Shown in pieces: positions 53,801 to 64,000 of a stretch of 64,000 nt of DNA (position 1 is the stretch's first letter; each line of letters begins with the position of its first letter). Under the pieces are notes generated by a model, which made no database searches, had not been told where the DNA came from, and was given only the letters and a program-made list of their open reading frames with translations. The DNA comes from Ditylenchus dipsaci (Eukaryota > Nematoda > Chromadorea > Rhabditida > Anguinidae): contig SADC01000918.1 of NCBI GenBank assembly GCA_004194705.1, positions 62,001-126,000 on the forward strand, read 5' to 3'. The position numbers were made by a program, and so were the translations under genes.

Positions 53801-56800
53801 TTTTCTTAGTTGCCGCGAGTTCACCTGATTACACTTTTCAGATTTTGGTTGAGCACCCAAAAATCTCAAAATCGACCTCAAAATTTATCGATTTTTTTGA
53901 GGTTGAAAAATAACTCCCCATGGAGACTTAATACAGTAAATACGGTACTCAATCTGAATGATTCCCTTAATTATAAAGTCGACTACCTGGTACTTATGCA
54001 ATTCAGTTGTGAAACTTAAATAAAAACTTAAAAACTTGTATAAAACAATTACTTAGGAGATGTTTAAACACTTTTCTCAGATTATTTTAAAATCCCCAAA
54101 GTTCATAAGTGCTGACTACCTTAAAGTGGGTGTCGCTTTTTCATAAATATTCCGGCATATTGAGATTCTAGTTAGTCAAACAGGATTTCGGTATCAACAA
54201 ACTGTTTTCAGGACACAATTTTAGGTCGAATAGCATGGGTTTTTCGTTCCTAATAAATAATAAAAAATTTGTGGACAAATTGACCGCAAAATATGTATAA
54301 TAATTACCTATATAGAAAAAACTAGCTCTAATGTCATTTTCGGTAAAGCTAATTGATCTCGTGTTCCGGCACTTTTTTCAAAAAATTTTTGCACATGTCT
54401 CGAGTAACTTTTTATGGGGAGTTCGGAAAAATTTTTTTAAGTATCAATGACCAACTATTAGGTTTCAGAAAATACTGAAAAAGATAAGGGAAAAACATAG
54501 ATTAGATAAGATAAGAACGGTGTTCTTCAGTGGAATTGCCCGAAATGGTATAGTACGGGGTGGAAACGATTGAAGGGGCAGAACGTTAATGATCAGACAT
54601 ATTGCCTTTAGTGATACTATAATGTAGACAAGTATCAAATGTGAGTGGTGTTTCTAAGGAAACTTTTTTGCGCTCAAAAATCTGCATAACAAACTTTTTT
54701 GGTATTTTTGACAAAATTAAGTTTTTCACTTTTTTAAATTCAAATTGGCGCGAATATTTAAAGATTTTTTCGAAGAGAACAGTCGATATACATCATGCTT
54801 AAACACAATGTTAAGACAAAAATGTTATGCTCTGAGCACAATGCATATAGAGTTTTGATGAATTATTTATCGTACTCTCGAAATCATTTGTTGTTATGAT
54901 TTATATAAGTCATTAAACTGGACGTCTCAAAAAGTTTTTTTAATTATAATAAGTCATGAAAGTGTACATGAGACCCCGGGCTGGGTTAGATGTCCTGAAA
55001 GTGGGCATGAGATCCCGGGCTGGGTTGGATGTCCTAAAAATATGCATCATATGCCGGGCTGGGTTGGATGTCCTGAAAGTATGCATGAGATCCCGTTCTG
55101 GGATGGATGTCCTGAAAGTATGCATGAGATCCCGGTCTGGGTTAGATGTCCTGAAAGTGGGCATGAGATCCCGGGCTGGGTTGGATGTCCTAAAAATATG
55201 CATCATATGCCGGGCTGGGTTGGATGTCCTGAAAGTATGCATGAGATCCCGTTCTGGGATGGATGTCCTGAAAGTATGCATGAGATCCCGGTCTGGGTTA
55301 GATGTCCTGAAAATAGGCATGATATCCCAGACTGGGTTAGATATACTAAAAATCGGCATGAGATGTTATTACTGATATTCAAAAGGTACAAGACAAATTG
55401 TTGAATAAAATGCGTATTTTGTGGTGAAATTTTGGCCGCCTTGAGCGGCCATCTAGCACCAGTACGACGCGCGTAGCGCGTTTAAAATACTACGAAATTT
55501 AAAGTGAAAATTAGTAAATATTTCCTTTTCTGTTTAGATCTTGGCTTCTGGGCTCCCCTAGTTGATATTTAAAGTGAAAAATGCAGCGAAGAAGGCATGT
55601 GAAGCAAAACAATATTTGCAGCAAAAAAAGTATTTAAGCGAAGAAGTCTTTTGCAGCGGACAAAATTAGCAGCAAAAAAAGTCTTTTGGGAACAAAAAAG
55701 TCCTTTTGCAGCAAAAAAAAGCTTTGCCCATTTTGACTCTTTTGGCGATGGCTATAATGAATGATCTACCAATCAAACAAAGGAACAATAAATTTTTTAT
55801 TTTCTTGTCTAGAAACACTGTTAATAGCACATTTTGACCCGTTTCTTTCTTGCGTTCTTGAAAGTATACAATAGAATAGACTACAAATAAATACAACATT
55901 TCACTAGATTTCTTTGGTCTCTCAATCGACAATTAATAGTTGCCCTGATAGCCTTCTCTAAACTTCTTGCTGTCTCTGACCTGAACCCTAGCTGCTCCAG
56001 TCATTTCCTGTGTTGAGGGACTGTAGGTGCCTTGGTTGGCTCTCTTCTTTCTGGCAACAAACAGGAAGAGCATAGTGCCGAACACACACAGCACTATCAA
56101 CACCACAGTGATAGGTCCAAGTATAAAGCCCAAGGCTATGGACCTGCTCGGCTGCACTAATACAGTGCACATAGGGCCAGCATAACCCTTGTGGCACTCG
56201 CAATCGTGTTGGGTCACCTAAAAAGAAGCTAATAAGGTAATGTGCAATGAAATTAAATAAACTAACCTCTCGACCACTGTACTGCCTGATGACCACTGGG
56301 TTGACACATCGCCCATGAGCACAATTGTGGAGGGTTCGGTTGTGGACGTTGGGTATGCAGGGATTTACCATGTTGCACTTTTTCCCGATGAATCCTGAAA
56401 TTATGACCATAACTAGATTGAAAATACTTTTATTATTGGTAAGGAAACGGGGTTCAGAGTAGTGATGGAAATATTTAAATTTCGGGACTACCGGGACGGG
56501 ACTTTTAGGAAAAAAATTTCGAGACCGGGAGCGGGACTTTTCAAAAATTCTGCCGCGACCAGAAAAAGTTTCGTTCGGGACTTCTAATAAAAGCATTGTT
56601 TCAAAAAACTTTATTTCACAATATTACATCGCAAAAGAGCTAGTAGTTGAAATTAACGACGCGTAGATTCTTGTTCAAAAAAATTAATTGTTCCGCATGC
56701 TCTGGAGAAAGATTTGAACGCCTGTAGTCGTATACATCCCGCACCACCGAGAATAGCTGTTCACTTGGTACGCTTGTAGCTGGAGCTGATAAGTAGCGAC

Positions 56801-59800
56801 AAGCTATTTTTGCTAGCACAGGAAATGAACCTTCGTTTTTCTTTAAAAAAGTTGAGTTAATTGAACCTACTCTTTTTGAAAGACTAGAGACGAAGAAAGA
56901 CTAGAGACTTGAAAGACGAAAGACAAGAGGAAAAATAAGAAAAAGCTAAAATGTGTAAATTTTTTGACCATGAAATAAATAAAAAAGTCCCGAAATTTTT
57001 TCGATTTTCGGGACCGGGAGCGGGACTTTTACTCTGAAAGTTCGGGACCACCGGGACGGGACTTTGGCAAAAAATTTCTTCGGCGGGACGGGACTTTCGG
57101 GACCGTCCCGTCCCGCTTCCATCAGTAGTTCAGAGAGTCTTTGAAATTATAAATTTAGACCAAATTTTCCATTGCGGGACTATTGGATGATTGTGGGAAT
57201 AATTTCACATTGTTTTTACCAACTTTGTCAGGTTTTAAAAACGGAAGAGAATTTAAAATGTCCGCTTTGTTTGAAAGTGTCCGCTTTTGTGTAGAAGCGG
57301 TGTAGAAGATTTGTGTAGAAGTGTGTAAAGTGTCCGCTTTTGGCTCTTTCCGCTTCATCCAAAAGCGGACACATTTCAGCCAAAAGCGGGCACTTTTCAG
57401 CCAAAAGCAGACACTTCTAGACAAAAGCGGACACTTTCAAACAAAAGCGAACAGCAAAAAGACAAAATTGGACAGTTAATATAATTTCTCTTTAAAATTC
57501 TAAAAAGGCGGACAGAAAAAAGCCAAATGCGGACAACAAAAAGACAAAGGCGGACGAAAAAAAGATTTATTCTTCAAAAAGTCTTGAGAGCTAAAGACTA
57601 TGATGGTACTTGCTTTTTTGATGCTGCTTATGAGCATTTCAATTATAATCAGAAAAAACAAAAAAAAGGAATTGCCCAAGGCCAGAATCGAACTGACGTC
57701 GCCACGGCCACAACGTGGAGTACTAACCACTATACTACTTGGGCCACTTGAATATCTCACTATTTTGCTACATGCATCAACTTTTAGAATGGTCTCTAGA
57801 TATTGGCCCCCTACACACTCGATTTTTTCTTGATACGTTATGAATACCGTAAAATTGAGTTTTCATTCGACGTGTCATTATCCAAATCATCTTTCAAGAA
57901 AAAACTTTTATTGAAAAATTTCGAAACCTACCATTATGGCATTTACATTGGTAGTCACCGGGCAGATTGGCGCACTGACCATGCAGACAATTGCTGGCTG
58001 GATCGGCACACTCATTGATGTCCTCCAAACATTGAGGCCCTTCCATCCAGTGCCCCACAATTGCACTCAAACCCATTGACTCTGTCCACACAAGTGCCAT
58101 TATGGGCGCATAGTTGGTCACCAGCTGCACAGTCATCAATGTCAGTTTCACAGGTGGTGCCAGTGAAGCCGGCTATACACAAACATTCAAAACCAGCCAG
58201 TCGAGGAATACAAGTGGCTCCATTATGGCAGGGCTCCTGTAAACAGTAGTTAATTTGCTCCTCACATAGATTGCCTCTGTAGCCTTTGGGACATTTGCAT
58301 GTGTGCTGGCTGGGCGACTCTTGAAGGCATTCTCCTTGGTTGAGACAAGGGTCACGGGCACAAATGCCTACTATTTCGCAGTGGTCACCTGGAAATGTGG
58401 TATATGAATGCAAGGTTGAAATAGGAAAACCAGGTGTGAAGTTAGAGAGAAAGGTCTCTTGGACAAAAATTTCGTCCGATAATGCCTCCAAAAATGCATC
58501 AAAGAGGACAAGGTTAAAATTTAAAACACTCATCAAAATGTATAAATCTCCCGTTAAATTTTAAAGCTTCTTGTTCTCAGTGATTACTTACTTCACGAGA
58601 AAGTTCACGGGTCTGTTATTTCCAAGGAATTTAAAGCAAGGCTCTATGCTCAAAGTTTTAAAATAAAAGACGTTTTGTTTTCACTATTTTCACATCATGT
58701 GGAATGGCGCGCATTATTAAAGCAAAGTTCTAAGATATTTCGACCCTACTATAGAATAATCCCTAATTTCGATCTTTATAAACCAAAGTATAAGAATTTG
58801 GAAAAAGTGATTTGAAAAGAGTAATGAATAGGAAAAAATAAGGCACTTGTTTAGTCCGGGGGTGCATTTTACAATTCTCCGTAAATGATGTCTAAACATC
58901 TTCTAAGAGATTTTTATACGCTAAAAACGATGAAAACATTATTTTCTGACACTTTTTTACATATAAAATCAATTCTTTCGAAAAAAGTTTTTGACTAAAA
59001 TCTGACTTTTTGTCTTAGGGGACCAAGGTAGATCAAGGTTTTGGTAAAATTTGAGTCAAAATTTTTTTTTTTTGATGAAATCGGTTTTTTGTGTGGAAAA
59101 ATGTCAGAGAACAAAGTTTTTATAGTTTTTAGCGCATAAAAGTTACTTAGAAAACATTTAAACATGGTTCGCGAATAATTATAAAAATGCGCCCCCCGAC
59201 TAAATAAGTTCCAAAAAGAAAAACAATCAAAAAATAGTCCGAAAAAGTATTCATGCTCGTAACGGTATTCGAACCATTCGGGCTATAAATGCACTCCCCT
59301 TTATGTTTTAGAATGAAGATTTTGACTTTAAATCTCAAAGATTCTGAAAATTTGAAGACTCATATGAAAGACAAACTTTTAAAATGAAATAAGTTCGATA
59401 CAACTGTTATAAACCATTAATTTTAGACCGAAAATAAAGCCTTATCCGACTAAAATTTATTAAGCAAAATATATCCTATCACAACATTTTTACAATACTT
59501 TTTCAATATTTCAATTTTTCAATTCAGTAAAAAAAATTCAAAAATTTCTGAATTTTCAAAACTAACCAGAATAGAATTTGGGCACTTGCAGGTGTATCCC
59601 CTGGTGTGTTAGTACAAATAGCATTGTTCTGACAAGGAGCGTCTTCCAAACACTCGTTCACATCCATCTCGCAGGTTGGGCCTCTCCAACCTTGACCACA
59701 ACTGCACAAATAACCTCCAAACACATTAGCACAAGTGGAATTGTGGTGACAAGGTTCTCACTGGAACACACATCTGCGTAATTCTCACAATGGAAGCCTT

Positions 59801-62800
59801 GAACAAGGAAGGGCACTGGCAGGTGTAGTTGGTGGGGAACTGCAAGCACTGGCCTCCGTTATGGCAGGGCATCTGGTTGCAGAGGTTGGCGGGAATGTCA
59901 CACAAGTCTCCACTGAAAAGGTCATCTTGACACAGGCATTTGACTAGACCCTAAAATGAGGGATTTTTCAAAAATTTTTAGAATAGAACAGGTTACCATT
60001 TCATTTTCAACGCATTTTCCATTGTTTTCACAAGGATGGTCGGAACATTTGACACTTCGCTGAAATTGTAGGGTTGTTAAGACTTCTGATAATGGTTTAA
60101 AAAAATACGGACGATAAGTAAAAATTTCCAGATTTGGGGAAAAGTGTCCAGTTTTTTTTTGGTTACAGTCAAACTGGCGAAAATCTGCACAGTTTTTCGA
60201 AAATGTGCCTAGTTTCCGTGAAAATCCTCTAGATCAAAGACTAAATCTGCATATTTTGGCGACCGTATGATATATAACATATGTTTGTGGTTGTTTTAAT
60301 TTGAGGAAATACGCTTCATCTAAGGCATGATAAATATAACAGCGTATATCTAGAAGTGGGCACATTTCCCCAAATCTAGACACTTTTCCGTTTTACCCAA
60401 AAAATAAGTTTATACGGAGCAATATGAGTATAGTCACCCCACTCAATATGAGTATAACCACCCCACTAAAGTCTAATGTAACCCCCTCATGTGACCTCAC
60501 GATTGAAAGCTGAGGACGTTAGCTACACGATGGTGTAAAAATTTCTTAGCTTAGTACACAAAAATGTTTCTATTTTAATTAAAATAGTCTGAACCACCTC
60601 GAACATTTTCTAGAACTGACTAAAAGTGATTCAAGGCTATTTTAATTAAAAAAGAAACATTTTTGTGTACTAAGCTAAGAAATTTTTACACCAACGTGTA
60701 GCTAACATCCTCAGATTTCAATCGTAAGGTCACATGAGGGGTTACATCTCCTATATAGTATTAGAGCTGTTTTGTCTGTGGACAATTGACGTTTTTGATT
60801 TTTTTGAGGTGTTTTTGTTTGATTTTTCGGTCAATTTTTTTTTAAATTGAAGCTTGGAATCTCAGGAGTCGAATGGTAATTTTAGATTTTGGTTCTGAAA
60901 AATTTTTTGGTTTCAATTTTTGGGTTTTAGCGAGCAAATTGGTGATTTTTTGCTTCAAGAGTCAAAATCTCGAAGCTAAGTGGGTTATGCGGCCAAGGCG
61001 CGCGGTGCATTTTGTAGCCCTGAATCTCAGCTTTCTTTTAAAAAAAAGATCGTAGAGAAACGACGACTTTAAATAGGGATCTGTACTCGAGTATGGAGGT
61101 GGTCATTTGAAGGAGTTTGGATTTGGGCCTTTTTTGAATTTTTGTTTTTGTCTTGAGAGGAAACAAGTGTCAAGTGACATGGATATAGATGGCACTATAA
61201 AATTTATTAAGTAAACAGGTTTTCGGAATGTTAATGTAAATTTGAATAGGAATTTGTCTTTATACGAATTTAAGAAAAAAATTCTATTTCGAGCTATAGC
61301 TTTCGTGACCTCATTAATTTTTCGTTCATCCTTTTGAGCAGTTGTGTTTTTTGTGAATCAGGCATTCGGATTAGGCTAAATTTTTTGGATAAAACTTTTT
61401 TAAGCATGTTATGTATTTTGCATTACATTTTAATGGCCAAGTTTGAGTCATGCTCCAGTCTGACTGCTTCGACAATGGTAAATAATTGAAGTGCTTAGAC
61501 TGGAGCATGTTCATAGTTGAGTCTCAACAGAATATGAGTAAGTCAAATGTGTGTGGTTAGACCGTGATTCATGATGTGATCTCCTTTGACTGTATGACCT
61601 TTTTCTATAATTTTCGTGTCTATTTTGTAATCACACTTTACTTGACCCAAGTATGAGTCATGCTTCAGTCTGAGTGCTTTGACAATGGTAAATAATTGAA
61701 GTGCTCAGACTGGAGCATGTTCATAGTTGAGTCTCAACAGAATATGAGTAAGTCAAATGTGTGTGGTTAGACCGTGATTCATGATGTGATCTCCTTTGAC
61801 TGTTTGTTTTGCATTTTTTTGACTCAATTATGAATCACTCTCCGGTCTAATTGCTCGATAATGGTATACACTGGAATGGTTTAGATTGGACTATGGCTCA
61901 TGATTGATTGATCATAATTATGTCGCGGTTTAACTTTCTTGGGTCTGTAATGCTATTTTGATGTAATCCTATTGTTTGACTCTTAAAACTGAGATAATGC
62001 TGTCGTGAAAGTTTTATGTTGTTTCTGTGAATGCTTTATCGCTAAGTTTTTTTTGATTACTTATAGCTATCTGATGCCCAGGAAAGCCAAAAGCAGCAGC
62101 AAGAAGAAGCAAGGCGTGAAAAGGACCGGCTTCGAAAGAGAGGAAATGAAGGTAGATACTTTTTCTGAGCTTTTGAAACTAAGTAGTTTTAATTATTAGA
62201 AAAAGAGTGTTCTCGCGAGCCTGGACCGAACGCAGGACTTCAGGGTGGTGATAGTTTGCCTGGGGCCATCCCTGTCGAAAATCGACTTGGCGAACACGTC
62301 TCCCCGACGAAAACTGGGAATTTGCCCTCTGTTTCGGCTTCACCTGATTTAATGGCAGTGAAAAATGAGACTTCGGTCAGTGGTTTGCCTTATGTGGCCG
62401 TGAGTATTGATTCAATAGATAATCTGATAAGTGACAGACATGATATTATTGCAAAGAGAAATGAGTTTATGAGATATATAGACTTTGATGTTTTGCATAA
62501 TTTAATGAGCAACGCTGAGGCTCAAGTAAATGATAGTATTTTGACAGCGATTTTAAATCTCATAAGATTAGAGTCAGGAGAAAAAGTTGTTATAGTTTCT
62601 ACATTTTTTGCACATGAGATAAGAGAAACAAGGTGGACGAGAAATATGTACCAAGGAGATAAAGACAATTTTGAAGTTGCTATAATTCCTGTCCATATTT
62701 CTTTTGGGAAAGGAGGACACTGGACATGCGGTGTTTATAAAAGAGATGAAGCTTTATATTACTATGATTCTTTAGGAGTGAGTCAAGAGATCGTCCCTAA

Positions 62801-64000
62801 CTGGATTAAGAACTGTTTGAAAAGAGCTGTTTACGAATTGACAGATCATGTCCATGAGAACGTGATTATTAAAGTTGTTCCAGTAAAAAGTGAGTCAAGT
62901 ATCAATGAACCGAGATTCTGTATCAATCAGCAGAATGATAGCGTAAACTGTGGCATTTATGTTGCTTTAAATGCTGAGTCTTACTTACTACGAGACCAAG
63001 AAACTTTGATTGAGAATTTAGATATAAAAGTTGAGAGAGTAAGGTTTTTGAACATATTGTTAAGTCTTTGTAATGAAAGTTATCAGTACATATCAAGACA
63101 GGAACACTTAGCAGCAATAAGCAAACTTAATTTACCACACGGTAAATTTGGCTGCCCATTTAGAAGCCCATGAGAAACCAAGTTATGCTCAAATGTTTTT
63201 TATTGATTCAAAAGAAGCGATTGACTTAAGACTAGAGCATCCTGCCAACGAGAAATGTAAGCAAGAAGTGATGGAAATTATTGATGGAGTATTATTTTCT
63301 GTGAGTCCATATTATCATGCTTTTAAGACTATGAAAGAGGTTGAAGACGAAGAAAATGAGAAAGCGAGACAAGAGGGTAGAGAGCCGCATAAAATAAGTT
63401 TGGTGTTTGATGTTAATGCTGACGTAGACAAGAGACGTTATAATATCCCACGATCAGATGAGGTAGCAGCAGTTTTCGTCCTGAAAGATGGAGAGCAAGT
63501 ACCTCCTCACGAGGGAATTGCGATTCACCAGAAGGGAAAAAAATTGCAAGTGTTGTCAAAGTTTGATAAAAGAACTGAGTCTATGATATATCCGTTGTTT
63601 TTCCCAAATGCGAAAGGAGGTTCGTATGCGGGCATGAGAGATCAGAATGGCAGGAGAATCACTTTCAATGAGTATTACAGACATTTAACTGCGATTCGAC
63701 CAACAAAATCTTTAGTGAGAAAAGAAAAGGTAGCTGAAATTTATGAGTCTGAAAAAATTTGTACAAATGATAAATTAGTTTGGAGTAAAGAGCCAGGAGA
63801 GTTAACTGATTTCAATCCCTTGAGATTAGGAGGAAAGCTCTACCAGCAATATTTAGTCGATTCGTATGTGAAAGCTGAACAAGATAGATTAGATTACATG
63901 AGATATCATCAAAGAGAGTTGAAGGTTGAGGAGTACAAGGTCTTGAAAGACTATTTGGAAGAAACCGCAGATAAACAGGGAAAACGAGTCGGGAGAACAG

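Overview
This window is eukaryotic and most likely comes from a small-genome invertebrate animal, plausibly a nematode or another animal lineage that uses spliced-leader trans-splicing. The evidence is GT-AG introns of mostly 40-75 bp, several microexons of 15-27 nt, metazoan genes (a Crumbs-type EGF receptor, MTERF3, TOM22, RUVBL1, an OSBP-related protein), and 3' splice-acceptor sequences lying 0-4 nt upstream of the start codon in five separate genes. I cannot name the species from the sequence.

Layout. 0.5-2.5 kb is a nested palindrome. 3.6-8.4 kb (-) is MTERF3, whose long introns carry three hAT/foldback insertions. 9.1-10.4 kb (+) is an unknown multi-exon gene. 10.4-12.2 kb is a terminal-inverted-repeat element full of the palindrome GTTACGCGTAAC. 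14.9-18.6 kb (-) holds RUVBL1 followed closely by TOM22, possibly an operon. 19.3-24.2 kb is a stack of inverted-repeat elements around a pogo-type MITE and gene-like fragments. 25.0-28.6 kb (-) is a 19-exon ORD-only oxysterol-binding-related protein. 29.0-30.0 kb is a foldback element carrying a coding-like exon. 31.2-31.9 kb (+) is a small single-pass membrane protein gene. 34.3-35.4 kb (-) is an unrecognised gene. 35.5-47.4 kb is nested repeats with a decayed hAT transposase tail. 47.5-48.9 kb (+) is a 328-residue F-box-like gene. 49-55.9 kb is repeats, including a 39-bp minisatellite open on both strands. 55.9-60.1 kb (-) is the 3' part of a Crumbs/EGF gene with a tRNA-His gene and a hAT element inside one intron. 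62.0-64.0 kb (+) is the start of a Helitron encoding a Ulp1-type cysteine protease ahead of the Helitron N-terminal domain.

The host genes are mostly housekeeping: mitochondrial gene expression and import (MTERF3, TOM22, perhaps a respiratory-chain accessory subunit), chromatin/AAA+ ATPase (RUVBL1), lipid transfer (ORP) and epithelial polarity (Crumbs). About two thirds of the window is transposon-derived. The most striking repeat pattern is a set of at least eleven elements whose inverted arms are built of short tandem repeats, each element with its own repeat unit. Several coding exons contain single-base length changes in mononucleotide runs, which look more like assembly error than gene death.
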